This document shows, one piece after another, positions 37,225 through 49,895 of a stretch of 64,000 nucleotides of DNA. Position 1 is the stretch's first letter. Every line of letters begins with the position of its first letter. Source of the stretch: Takakia lepidozioides (lineage: Eukaryota; Streptophyta; Takakiopsida; Takakiales; Takakiaceae); assembly GCA_030704615.1 (NCBI GenBank), contig CM060733.1, forward strand, positions 24,986,001-25,050,000, read 5' to 3'. The translations under genes were made by a program, and so were the position numbers. The notes beneath the pieces were generated by a model. That model worked only from the letters and a program-made list of their open reading frames with translations, did no database searches and was not told the origin of the DNA.

Positions 37225-38592
37225 AATGAATTTGAGCTCATACCCTGTTTTGTGACTGCTTAATATGACAGCAAGCTATGCTGTAACTAGCTAAACCTAT
37301 AAGCCAAAGGCTTAGAGAGAGTGAGCGCCTCGACCAACGTCAGTGCAAAGATCAACCTCTTCCCCTCTAGGATACTACCTCCCTTTTGTTGGTAGGCTCA
37401 ATCATATAAACCCTGACCACCAACTCTGACTTATCTCTCAACTTTATGCTCTTTTAAGGACGTGTGCTGTGAGAGACTTGATAGCAATAAGGTAGTAACA
37501 CCTAAATGTGTGCATTTAGTGAGTGTGGCTTACACAGGAGGTGCACTGAGAAGATAATGGTACCATTGGATTAGCAATACAACAACCAGGGCCTCATATG
37601 AATTACAATTTTTTTGATGCAAGTGGCCATTTCATACGAATTATCAAAGTCTTGAATACACATTTGCCTATGTGTGCAGTAGACCCAACCAAAGCACACC
37701 CAAAATATATCTAATGCAAAGCCTACAACTGCCTCACATGCACAAGTGGTGCATCTAAAAGCGTGCCCTCCTTAAGCCATTCATAACTTTGTGAGCACTT
37801 GCCCATGACCTGGCAGCCATCCTATAGTGGTATTCAATGCATCAAAAGTCAAAATGGTCTTAAAACTGACCACCATCGAAATCAAGTCTGGCCAAAGAGA
37901 TTTGCCAATGTGTGCAAGGGCGGGCCTCAAAACTAACCATCCAAATCAACTCCGGCCAAAGACATTCTCAAAGCTGACTACCTTCCAAATCCACTTTGAC
38001 AAAAGAGATTCACAAAAGACATGAACGTCCAGAATTGAAACCAAAATCTGCCCCATAACTGCGCAGCCACTTTGTTTAAATGAACCAGCCATCGTCCAGT
38101 ATTGAAAACAAAATATGCCCCATCTGTGGTGGGATTGTTTGGTAGGTGATTGATTATGTGCAAATTGTGCTTAGTGTAATCTGCCAGCTTTAGTGATAAC
38201 AATGCAATTATAAATACAGTAAGTACATGAATGCGTTGATACTGGGTCACCAAACTAACCACATCTGGATCTGTCAGGACGATGTTTGAGTCTGATTTGT
38301 CAGACCCACCATTTTATTTCTAAGGCCATCTTTTTGACTCCCAGTACTTGGTCCCACAAAAACAAACCTTTATTCTCTTGGAGTTCTCCCTCCAGGTCCC
38401 CTCTAATTGCCCCCTCAAGGGTGTCTGAGAATCCCATGCTTTCAGTCCCTAATCTGCTCCTCACCCTATCCCTCTTTACATCCCCTTTTCTCTCTCAATC
38501 TGCAGCATTGGCCAAATCAACCAAGTACCGCAATGCTTCCTGGCTAAGGTAAGAGTCGTCAATCAACTGATGCTCAATCAAGATCATGAGTC
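37225..38592. other. Intergenic, no gene recognised
   Basis: Apart from the dispersed repeat copy at 37480-37775, there are short direct repeats around 37850-38000 sharing ccaaatcaactccggcc-like blocks. No gene was recognised. Confidence 0.4.
37480..37775 (-). repeat. Dispersed repeat, copy 2 (inverted relative to 4580-4870)
   Basis: The reverse complement aligns block by block with 4580-4870, including the acacctaaatgtgtgca end, gaattatcaaag, gtgcagtagacccaac and the gcacaagtggtgcatct end. Class unknown. Confidence 0.6.
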
Positions 38593-39224
38593 TCATGGAA
38601 AATTAGACAGAATATTTCTCATATTCAAGTGCATGGGCTTTCCCCAGTAATACATGTGCTTCACATAGTACCACTCCCGATGGTTTTTTTCCAGGGACGC
38701 TGGATTTTCAGGGAAGATATCAATGGCCTTGCTGGCCAAGTCGTAAGTGCACACCTTTCCAGACTGCTCTGAAACAAACACAACAGAGCTGCAGGAGCCA
38801 TCGGAACCGAGAAACGGCACTGCAGTGGTCATACGCCACCACTCATCAAGCAGATCATCCACCAAGATCATCCACCAATTCAGCGGTGATAATCTGGCGA
38901 CCTTCTTGGCAGAGTGATCCATCGATAATCTCGTGCATCCAGAGACTGGAATCTCCCCAGACCCAACGCATCAGGAACAACCGGTCACCGCTCACAACCA
39001 GACGAGGAATCACTTCAGACCTTAGGTCATGGCTAATCAACCTCCAAGAATCTCCAGACTCAGCTGAGAAGATGCCAAAACTCGTTCCACCCCATAGAAA
39101 CTACGTACAATCTTCCACGGAAGAAGGTAGAGCACAGTGCATATGGAACTGGACAAATTTCATTCCAGTTGCCCCGATCACAGTTGCAGAGACCCAAGCC
39201 GATGTTGCAAATATGAAATCCTAG
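38593..39224 (-). pseudogene. Kelch/F-box-like protein C-terminal part, frameshifted
   Basis: The minus-strand frames give WNEICPVPYALCSTFFRGRL, SGDRLFLMRWVWGDSSLWMH and VCTYDLASKAIDIFPENP. This is the beta-propeller style of plant kelch/F-box proteins, which recruit substrates to SCF ligases. Two breaks occur: one surplus base in the run 39077-39080, and a 13-bp tandem duplication (gatcatccaccaa, 38853-38865 and 38866-38878) that shifts the frame. Removing both in thought gives one continuous frame to the stop at 38593. No F-box N-terminus was found, and the 5' boundary is uncertain. The fold assignment is tentative. Confidence 0.5.
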
Positions 39225-39278
39225 ACACCATTCAAGGATGCAAATGTATCAAACAACACTGAAAGGAGCAAGGATCCC

Positions 39279-39440
39279 GATGTAGCTACACCAGATAATA
39301 CGTATGCCAAGAACACCTACATTAGAAAACGCCCAAATTTAGATGTAGCTACACCAGATAATACATATGCCAAGAACACCTACATTAGAAAACACCTAAA
39401 TTTAGATGTAACTACACCAGATAATACTTACACCCAAATT
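39279..39440 (+). repeat. 63-bp tandem repeat, about 2.5 copies
   Basis: Units start at 39279, 39342 and 39405 with an exact period of 63 bp and few differences. The plus strand is open through all copies (21 codons per unit, DVATPDNTYAKNTYIRK), in a frame without Met running from about 39226 to a TAA near 39527. Confidence 0.85.
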
Positions 39441-39539
39441 TGGAAGATATACTTTTCACTAGTTAATACAATATGTGTTGTCCAGATGATTTTGGGGTCA
39501 AATCCTGTTACATGGCAGAAATAAGCATTAGTTTCATAA

Positions 39540-40300
39540 AAACCATCGGTGGAACAAAAGTTATGATATATAGACTCTAGTATTCAATGATGCTTAATAA
39601 TTGGCATGGACTTGATGAGTCTGGGATCGAACCAGCGTGGTCGGTTATCATTTTTTTCAAAGTTCATGAGGTTCAGGTGACTCATGCAGTAGTAACCTCC
39701 GGTTCTAGGTGAAATATGCACATTGAATGAAGGTTATTTGCAGGTTACGGTTATGAAATTTTGAATAGTATTTGTCGATCAATAAACAAATCATAACCTA
39801 TGGTGATATTTAAGTCGGGTCTTTGTTATAACCGAAATATAATTTGCCTTCCATGGATATAATTGAAGTACTCTAAGCAGGCTGCAGAACCTAGCCTGCA
39901 GAACCTTGCTCAGGTTCAATGTGCCGTTTCAATCAATGTACAGTATAGACACTTGGACACCAAAAGAAAACTATTATTTGCTATGAAATCATAGCTACTA
40001 TAACCGCTTCCGTCAACTTAAAAGATATCCGGGTCGGTTCTATGTCTTCCGATGCTATTCACTCACAGGTTCAGGGTGTTTCACCGGGTATTTGAGTTGT
40101 GCAGTACCATCGGTGTTCAATGTCCACGGTTCTCTCTTATGCTCATAACCTCCGGCTATAATTACCCTTACCCGGCAAATAACCTGTAATTAACCGGGTG
40201 GGTCCTTGATTATCGATCCAACACTGGATCGAACCTTTGCATGCCCCAAAAGTTTATTTGCTTTTGTTGAATTTAAGCATTAGTTTCATGAAAAAGAAAA
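39540..40300 (+). repeat. SINE-like repeat copy interrupted by hAT MITE
   Basis: The left part (39540-39632) and right part (40227-40300) together match the uninterrupted copy at 40865-41010: attggcatggacttgatg, then gggatcgaacctttgc, then ccccaaaa. The gggatcgaacc motif resembles a tRNA B box. Confidence 0.55.
39633..40226. mobile_element. hAT-type MITE, 594 bp
   Basis: The element starts CAGCGTGGTCGGTTATC. Its right end, read inward, is CAGTGTTGGATCGATAATC. Exact 8-bp duplications, GATCGAAC, flank it at 39625-39632 and 40227-40234. A related repeat at 40865-41010 shows the unoccupied site. The interior has cggttata-like motifs and aaccggg but no transposase. The TIR is imperfect, indicating age. 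Confidence 0.85.
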
Positions 40301-40822
40301 TTAGTGGACCAAACTTATAGTCCCCTTAAATTCTGCCTACCTGCTTGCTCTACTTCCTCTCTCTTCCTCCTCTCCTGCTCATTCCCCTGCCCCGTTCCCC
40401 CCTTGGCGGTTCCGTTTAATCTCCTGCCCTCCCTAGCCTCTCCTTAGGGCTCCTTCTCGTTTCTCTCCCCCTGTTCCGTTTCATCTCTTCTTGATTCTTT
40501 ACATTTCCCTTGGGAAGGGCTCGGTATTTTTAGGCAGCAAGCCTGATCGTCACTTTAGTCTTCCTGCGTTGTATTATTTTCGCCCAAGGTGGGCGCTAAA
40601 AGGGCTCGGTTTATTTTAGGCAGAAAGCCTGATCAAGAACTTAGTCTTCTTATGGAGTTAAAAGTCCAGGATATATCTCTTCAGGTTACGGTTCTCAATT
40701 ATCCAGCACGGCCTCCGTGTGAACAGCCTTATGGCAGCCTAATGGCACTCAAGGGTTGTAATTATTTTCCCTTCGAATAATTCCTCAATAAAGTTTCCAT
40801 CCTGGGCACTGGCCCTGTTCTT

Positions 40823-40850
<28 letters not shown>
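40823..40850. repeat. (TA)n microsatellite
   Basis: About 13 TA dinucleotides. Confidence 0.95.
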
Positions 40851-40853
<3 letters not shown>

Positions 40854-40864
40854 AACAAACTTTA

Positions 40865-41010
40865 TAGTGTATAGATTTTAGAATGGTTTGTTATTCAATG
40901 ATTGGCACTGACTTGATGCTATAGAGCGCTGATCTTGGGTGGTAAAGATTATGGGATCAAACCTTTGCACACCCCAAAATTTGTTCATTTCTACAGAAAT
41001 TAGGAAAAAA
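40865..41010 (+). repeat. SINE-like repeat, uninterrupted copy
   Basis: This parallels 39540-39632 joined to 40227-40300, with gggatcaaacctttgcacac across the point where the other copy holds the 594-bp hAT MITE. A tRNA-like promoter is suggested by the gagcgctgatcttgggtgg and gggatcaaacc motifs but is not proven. Confidence 0.5.
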
Positions 41011-41329
41011 ACATGAGTACCATACAGGAAAACACAATCTCTTGGTTCGTCCCTCACCGTCAGGTGTGCATGCCTTATGGCACGACAAGGGTTTTTTTTT
41101 TCCCGAAATTAATAAAATACTGGGCCTTCATCCCCTTTATTGGAAAAAAAAACACACAATTTGAAATTAGTGGAACAAATGCACGGATACATGCGAGCCC
41201 TGCACTCACATAGTTATGAATTGGTTGTGAAATGATTAACATAATATGGGAGGTTAAATGCGAGGTAAATTGGTTTATGGTTGGTCCCTCTCTAAGCTCT
41301 CCCTATTTTTACTCAAGAGCTATGGCAGA

Positions 41330-41850
41330 ATTAGCTGAGATGACTATAACATAATTAGATACTGAACTTGATTTATCTCCAACTGCTATTGACACTCTAA
41401 CTTGAGTCATTATTAACTGAAAATAACTTAAAATAAATAAACAAAATTAGTTGAGATAATTATAGCATAAGTGCATGCTGATCTTGAATTATCTCCGGTT
41501 GTTATTCTGGTACTATAACTTGAGTCGCTAATTCAAGGTAACTGAATAATTAGCTGAGATAACTATGGCATAACTGGATGCTTAGTTATTTGGAGTTGCT
41601 ATTCTGCCACTATAACAAGTCACTCCTAATTGAAGCTAACTTAAGGAAACTAAGTAGAAGTAGACAGAGATAACTATAGCACAACTAGATGCTGAAATAT
41701 CTCTCACTGCTATTTCTGGTACTCTCACTTAAGTCAGAGTTAATTGAAACTAATTTATATTAATTGAGCAAAATTAACTGAGATAACTATAGCAGAATTG
41801 GATGCTCTATTTGAGTTATCTCCATCTGATATTTGGTACTATGACTTTGT
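41330..41850. repeat. Degenerate tandem array, about 110-bp unit, 5 copies
   Basis: Five units begin near 41332, 41449, 41551, 41661 and 41774 with versions of ttagctgagataactatagc. Each continues with gatgct, ttatctcc, ctattctggtactat and gagtca. AT-rich and non-coding, probably satellite-like. Confidence 0.75.
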
Positions 41851-44155
41851 AAATTATTTGTATCTCCATGTATTGAATATAAATCTTGATGCATAATTAA
41901 TCGTGGATCATTTGAATTCAGATCTTTTAAATGTTGAATGACACTGTGCCGTAATATTAGGCAATACATCTCATTTAACCAACCGTATCGGAAAAATGAG
42001 TTTCTTATTACTTAAGCAAATTTATTGTGTCATATAAAAAACAATTCTGGAAAATTAAAACAATGTCTATGATTTGTTATTGAATCTGTGGATTTTGTAT
42101 ATTTATATTATTATATTATTAAAATTATGATATAGAAATTGATAAATAAATTTAATATGTAATCAGTTATGAGCTTTTGCTTTGTCACTTCCAAGTGACC
42201 TTACGCAGTGAAGTGCATGAGGCTGCCATCACTGTACGCTGCACAACGGACCTTGAATATGCTGTGGAAAGAGCAGCAAGCTGGGAGCTGCCAGGCAACA
42301 CTGTGCAATGCTCCCTCCTGCAATGCTCTTGTCAGAAATAAAACCTGGAATATGCTATGGAATTGTGCCTCCATGCAGGGCCCCACTGCAATCCTGCACT
42401 GTACTCACTGAATTGGGGGAGTCTCTGATTCCACTTTGGAGCTTTCCCTGTGAATATCAGTGAGCACTGTGGACCTGCAGTCATTGTTGAGTCCTGAGGA
42501 GTCCTCCATGCTGCTGGGCCCTCACACGCTCGCGGGCGGCTCTGGTGGCCGCCGGAGGTGACCCGAGGGTCTGGCGGGTCGCCGCCTTGACGAGTTGCCT
42601 GTACCCAAATTTGGTTCATGTCCAAATTGGATCCTGGTACATTCTTAGGGAAGATCCGTGGGCGCTTGTCTGTTTCGGTTGGACTGCAAACTGAAGTACA
42701 TAGAAAGAAGGACAAGACCGTGGATTGCCTGCAGAATGTGTTGGTTTGATATGCAACGACAAATTTGGTGATGTCTGTGTGAGCATCAACTGCACAAAAT
42801 GTCGAACATGATGTCAGGAACTGCAAGCCAGCATGCATGTGGGATCCTGTAGCTGGACGAACATGATGGACCGGTCAGCTACGGCAGATAATCTCCTCTT
42901 ACAGAGACGATGAAGGCCCTGAAACAGCTGCAGCTGGTTTGGCTCCTTTTCCAGTGTCCGGAGCATGAACAGTGTCGGTACTAGCCTGTTTTATTACAGC
43001 GAATTAAGGCAAAAACAATGTGGCTGCATGTGCTCTCATGGTCTGGTGGTCTACGAATCCTCTTCACAAATTTAATAATACATGCATTATACCAGTTGGG
43101 TCCCTTATCGCCTCAGTCGATCATGATCCCCGACAAAAGTGCAATAAGGTTGCTATGATGGCCTTCCAATCTTTTATATACTAGCACTTGTACTCACTAG
43201 AGCTTTGCTTTCCTTGAGAAGAAAAGTAAAGCTCGATCACGGTATGATATATTTAAGGGGGCCAGTTTCGCGAGATGTGCGCAGCAGAAGTGGTCATTGC
43301 ACGAAGAGGGTCCCGACCCCGTCACTGATCCATCCTTTCGACACTCTTCAGGGCCTCACTCAGTCTTCAGCTCTCTTTTATATACAGGTTGTAGATTTCC
43401 TTGTATCAATTGGTTTTGGCTAGCTCTGTTGATTCCTTCCGCTAGTTAGGAAATCCAGGCCTAATGTAGCGGCACAAAGTTAATGCTCAAGGTCGCTATA
43501 TCTAGCATATGATATATCCCAGCGGAACAGTAGGGAGAAGTGAACGTCGAGATCTCTATTGAACTTGATAGAGATGCTTAGCAAGATGTATCTTGGGTCC
43601 ACCGTCCAGCACACTATCCATGAGGATGTCCATCAGTAAGGGTGCGCCACGTTGGGTCCTGAGTTGTCGCCTTTTTGTAGACCTCATTGCTGCTGTTGCG
43701 TGCTTGCGGCCTCAATCGCCTCGCTTCCCCTGGTTGTCGGGATCCTGGTCAGCGTCAAGCTTCCTTTTGATGGCACCAGCTTCTTATGATCATGACTCAA
43801 GTGAGTATGCTGTTGAGGAACTGTGGAGCTGCCGGAAATTGCAGACGTCGACCCTTGGTCGACGCCAGGCAAAGACCCGTAGACAAGGGAGGCTGTTTCT
43901 CCACACTACTTAAAGGAACTTGAGGGCAGGGAAAGCCAGGGTGAGAGAGCAGCTCTAGGCAGAGCTGTTGTATAAAAACATCATCTCAAATACTGCTGAG
44001 CAGCTGTAGCATCAAGAGGCTCTGCCGAAGAACCAGTGTGCACGCCGGATTTGGATCTCTTTCCACCCATACCCACGTCCACGGCTGTAATTAAGAGACT
44101 TCTTAGCTATTGGATCTAGGTGTCCAGCATAAATCATAGCATTGGGTCATCGAAG
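41851..44155. other. Intergenic and PAP upstream region, no gene recognised
   Basis: The frame 42332-42838 (minus, 168 codons) contains an acidic/Pro-rich stretch but no domain I recognise. A GC-rich strip at 42515-42600 coincides with it. The last 200 bp include the candidate promoter of the phosphatase gene. Confidence 0.35.
43971..43978 (+). promoter_or_regulatory. Candidate TATA box of the phosphatase gene
   Basis: TATAAAAA lies 178 nt upstream of the proposed start codon and would give a leader of about 150 nt. It is preceded by CT/AG-rich sequence. Position fits, but no other support exists. Confidence 0.4.
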
Positions 44156-47100
44156 ATGGCCAAATCCAGAACCCGAGAATTCTTGAGCATTGCTTTACTG
44201 TGTCTGACGGCAATTCTGAGTAGAGCAGTTGTATGCGAGGGAGCCCGATACCCGGGACTGAGAAACGCTAACTTGCAAAATCCCAATGTGAGTGTGGCTC
44301 CGCAAAGTGTTACCAACACAACTGTATTTCATCATGAGCTGCGAAACCCTGTCTTCAGCTCCATCAACAGGCGTACCCTGCTCAGCTGCAGTGACCCCAA
44401 CCCTTATTTGTCCATGTCCATTGATGCCACCTCGCCTTTGTCCGATGTTCAGACCGTGACAGTCACTGTGAGTGGTATTGTCTCACCAAGCGACGACGAC
44501 TGGATCGCCGTCGTCTCGCCTTCAAGTGCCCAGTCAGTCTCTCTCCCCCTCTCTCTCTCTCTCTCAGATGCATTTTCGATAATTCTTTGTTGGTTACCCT
44601 TGCAAAAGTCGTTCGCGGCACGACTGCTCTGGACCTGGTTAAATTGCAGAAAGCTCTGGGTGTAGATCCACTATTTTAGTGTATGTACAATACATGTATG
44701 GTATTCCGGTGTGAGGCAACTTACAGTAGATCATGTGCAGATAAGTATGAGAGTGCTGTCTCGTTCAGAATCATCTGACGTGCATATAGCCAGTTTGAAA
44801 ATTGATCAATTACAGTCGTGGGACTCACCGTGTCTCGTGCTGAGGATTCTTGGCGGATTAATCGACCCTTTCTGGACAGATAATGGACCATAGTTTCAAG
44901 TAAGAAAATCCGCGCTTTGTGCAGAGCTCCATGGATTGGATATATTCAATTCATTCAAGTACTCCGATCCATAGACTGTACTTGTAGAGGGAATACCTGA
45001 GCCTGGTGAAAAGAATAAAAGGTCCCTACATGCAATCTTAAGTGAAGATCTTTGTTTCTAAGTAGCTCGTCATAATTAGTTAACAACACCAAAAGACCGA
45101 GGCCACTTGTTCCGAAGTTGAAAGTCGGGTGTCAAGTTGGTACAGCAAGGGGGCTTAGTCTAAATCAGAATTCACGTTACCTCAAATGAATGCCTCTAAC
45201 CAACGGTGTGTGACAATGGGTATGTTCATGGCTGGACTCTGGTGCCGCGGAATATTATCGGGCTGCTGACATTCAACCAAACTAGAGTGAAGGATTGTCC
45301 ATTGAACGAGGCCCTCTACGTGGAGACTGGGGATCTCTCTTCACTTCCCCTCTTATGTCACTATCCTGTCAAGGTAGGATTTACATGCGATTCACTGACA
45401 TCCTCAATGGCCCAATTGTGTAGATCGTCAGGTTGTGAGTATATCGTGAATCTGCTGTAAACCCACTTGCTATTCAGCACTGTGTGCTCTTTTGCTGGAC
45501 CAAATATGCCAGCTAGGTAGAATTGCGTGTAGACCTCTCTCTCCCGCCCTAAAAGTTAAAATAGCTGAACTTTGTATATGTCATGAGTATGCCTTCACCC
45601 GCCGAAGCTGGCAGGTGTCCCGAAACATTTATCTACACTTAGAATTTACAGTGGTCGAACAGTTGTCTCAACTGAACCTGTTCCATTTATACCTGTCAAA
45701 TGCACAAGTGATCGACATTCTTGTATACGAGCGTCATGTATATTCAATGCGCATGCGCACTATTGTACATAACTAACACTGCGTGGGTGGGTGCAGTACC
45801 AATATGTCTCGGCAGACCCACAGTATTTATCATGTGGAAAGAGCGAGTGTCAGGAAAGTGTGATGGGGAGTTGTTTGATCAAGACGTGCAGCGCCTCTAT
45901 CAGTTTCCGCCTCATCAACATAAGGACGGATGTCTCGTTCGTGTTTTTCGCTGGTGGCATGGCTGCGCCATGCATTTTAAACACCTCAAGCGCGGTCTCA
46001 TTCGCCAACCCCTCCTCGCCCCTCTATGGTCATCTCTCCAGCGTCGACTCCACTGGAACCTCGGTACACAGCGTATCTTCTTTCTTGGGATGCAAAATTT
46101 CATATTCCCGGAGGCTCCAGGTTTCAACTTAGAAGTAGCAGTTCATCCAGATATCTTGAAATGTTCAGCCAAATTTCCCATACGTTGGCTTGAGGCCCGC
46201 CAATTCATCCGAGCTTTTCAATAGCTGAACTATCGATGTATAGGGGAACTCATAGTGGGTTGTTCAAGCCTTACTGATCAAGCTTGCCAGTTACTCAGCA
46301 TAAATTCAGTAGTCGCCAGAAATGTCTGGAGTTGACGAGCTAACACTTGTGTTGCCTTTCGGTTTTGGTTCATGAATAGATGAGATTGACCTGGGTGAGT
46401 GGTGACGGGAACCCCCAACAAATAAATTACAATGGCCAGACCGCAACCTCCACAGTTTCTACATTCGCTCAAAACCAGATGTGCTGTAAGTAATATTTAC
46501 CATTCTTAGATCTGGATAGTTCTCTTCAAACTGGGGAATGAGATTTGAACATTGAACTGTTGGAGAGCAGAGCACATTGAAATAGTGCCCTGGAATGTTG
46601 TGTGCTTGCAGCTTCAGTTGCAAGCCCTGCAACTGATTTTGGATGGCACGACCCGGGAAACATTCACACAGCCGTAATGACTGGGCTGTCCCCCTCAACC
46701 GCCTACACTTACACATACGGCAGGTAAGGCATGGATGGCGCAGCTGAATTGATTTAGATCACCGTAACTTCCACCCATTCGGAGGCAATGGATCTATGCT
46801 TTGAACAATGATAAATCGTAAAACTACTACAGTATGCTTTAGCTTAAAACCAGATCGCACGCGAAAAATCAAACTTTGTACACATGGCAGTTCAGCAAGA
46901 TTTCTAGCTCATCTCGCTCGACAATGATCGGTTTACAGTCCATGGCGAGATTGTAGAGAGGTAAAATTGCCAACACAGTGTGTGACATGTTGGGAGCACA
47001 AACTTCGTCAAGAGACTGAAGGGGCATTGAAGTAGAGCTCTTCAAGAACTGGGAAACACTAACTACTTCCAGGACAGATTACAGGACCCAGATAATTACT

Positions 47101-49857
47101 AAGCCCGGAAAGTATATGCAGTAATCGATCGGATGGCCCCTAGTGATGCACTCCATGTTTTTGTACTTCGTGTCTGTACAGTGCTTCAGCGGGATGGAGT
47201 GCTAGCACCAGCTTTAAAACTCCGCCAGCTGCAGGGGCGAGCGCGGTGAACATTGTCATGTATGGCGACATGGGAAAGGCCGAGCGTGACAACTCCGGTG
47301 AACACTATGTCCAGGTATGTCTGTCCCAGGGAAAGGGGAAGAGACGTCGAAGAGTGCAGTGTACACCTCTAATTCCAATTTCGCTACCTCTTCCAGGTGA
47401 GTTTTCACACATGTGATCATGTACGTATTGCTGAGATGGACATGCCTGGGGATGTGCAGCCTGGATCGTTGGGAGTAATAGATGCAGTAGGAAGTCAATT
47501 GACTTCTTCAGGAAATGTGGACGTCGTGGTGCACATCGGCGACATAAGCTACGCCACAGGCTTTCTGGTAGAGTGGGACTCATTTTTGGAGATGATCAAC
47601 CCTGTTGCTTCCAGAGTCTCCTACATGACAGCCATTGGCAACCATGAAAGGTGCAGCCCGGCCCTCAATCCCCTGAAGTTTACAGCTATATAATTAAGAT
47701 CAAATTCCCGAACCGTCTGGGTGATGAATTGACGGTATTTCACTGGAGTGGGCACACCTAGCCTTTGTGATGTAACACCCCTAGCATGGATTTTACGTCT
47801 CCCACAGGATTTTGGGGCTGATGATCTGACATAATGTGAAGGTCTCATTTGAAAGGAACTATTTCAGTTGAAGCGAGGGCTCCCTGTGCAGCGATGGGCT
47901 AACATCAGTAGGCTAGGGGCTTAAGCTAGCCTCCAAGAATTTTCTTTGGTTGCCGAGATGAGTGTCACGGATGATACAAAATAAATCTCTAGAGTTCCAT
48001 AGACTCCCATATAGAAGCAATGACACTTCCAAGGTTCTTTCGATATCCTCAATGACTGTCACGCACTTGGTCACATGTGAGTATTTACAAATCGCGTGAA
48101 TCTGGATACATGTTGGAATGGCAGAGACTTCCCAGGCTCTGGTTCTGTCTACGAAACTTCCGATTCTGGGGGTGAATGTGGGGTGGCATACGAGTCATAT
48201 TTTCAAATGCCAACATCAGCACAGGACAAGCCATGGTACTCTTTTGAGTCGGGCCCCGTGCATTTCACCATCATGTCGACTGAGCACGCTTGGACATCTG
48301 GAAATGAGCAGGTTTAAACTCTTCTGCCTAATTAGACTCTGAAGACTAGCCCTTGACATCTTCAGGTTGGTCATCATCTTTTCCTTGACTTTCTCACGAC
48401 CCACCCTGGAGGTATATGACATGATGTAGAGGGTGCCTAGACTGGATTTCATTTCTAAATAGACCTACAGACCTCATAACTTTGGTATAATGATCTGGAC
48501 TAGGAAAGCCAGGTTGACCCGTTAACGAGCTACCATTCAATTGTACTTGGTTGGCACAGCTAGTACCTGCCTTGTGGTCACGTGTTTTGCTATGAAACGA
48601 ACCTGTTTTTGAAGATGGGATGATTGATCTTCTGGTGCAGTTCTAAAATTCCTTACAAATTTTGATATGTCGTACGTCTGTCACCAGTATGACTGGATTA
48701 TAAACGACCTGGCTTCAGTGGATCGAACTAAGACACCATGGGTTATTTTTGCCGGGTAAGAATGCATGATTCAACTTTCTGAAGGCACGTCTCAAGTGCC
48801 AAGCTTCTGGTCCCCTCGGAATAAGACTCGAGATCTCTCTTTAACAGTTGTCCCTCTCTAAATTTATGTGTAGATCACGATGGCTTTCACTTTGTTTCTG
48901 ATGTGCTCCCTGAGGATAACCTTAGCTTTCTGGATAGGTCTAAAAGTTGGTGCTCACTTGAGATCTCGAGTAATAGCTACGTAGTTGCACATGGACGTGT
49001 GATAGAGTTTCTCCATATATTGCAGGCATCGCCCAGCATACTCGTCCAAAGACAGTAGCATCGTGAGCAAGCTCTTGCCAGCTGTGGACCCCAATTTTCC
49101 CCCTGCTATAGAGCCTCTGCTTCTGAATGGCAAGGTACGTAGTTCATCCTTCATTTCCAGCACTTTCCAGTTGAGAACATTTTAAGCATTTGTTACGAGG
49201 AGGACGTGTTTAGATTAACTGTTTAAAGCTTCTTTGTTCGCTCGTGATGTCCCTAACTTTTTGGACGTTCATCAATTGGGAATCGATATAGACTTACTTG
49301 TGCATGCTTCAGGTCGTAGATCACCATCTGGACATGGAATTCTCCTAGTCTCATACATTTGCACACTGTGCATCTTATATTGAAGAGGAACATAGGTTGC
49401 TACGCTAGGCGCTTTCTTCAAAATTCCAGCGACCCCTAGAACTAAACTTAGCGCCTTCGTTGTGCAGCAAGGAATTGGTGCCACCACAAATTCCAATTTA
49501 AGGGGAAGATCAGGAGGCTTTTGAGCTGACGTGTTGATGCTTTTGTTGGCTTAGGTGGACCTGGTGGTATGGGGACATGTGCACAACTATGAGCGCACAT
49601 GTGCAGTGTATCAAAACAACTGCTTGGGCATGCCTTCAAAAGACACCAATGGTCTTGATACCTACAACTCTGCCATTTACACAGCCCCAGTGCACGCTGT
49701 CATCGGCATGGCTGGATTCACTCTAGACACCAAATTCTCATCATCCGTAAGCTGTCGACCTAATTCTTTCTAGATCAACATAGGTCTGCAGGCAGATCCC
49801 TGGCTTGTCTCTAACGCGAATCTATGTAGGAGGTGCCAGACACTGGTGTTTGTATGC

Positions 49858-49895
<38 letters not shown>

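Noticed and set aside
42332-42838. 168-codon minus-strand open frame
   Set aside because: No domain recognised, and composition follows a local GC-rich strip. Not enough to call a gene.
44120-44155. Upstream GTG start for the phosphatase
   Set aside because: The frame is open from a GTG at 44120, but the first ATG (44156) begins a textbook signal peptide, and plant nuclear genes use ATG.
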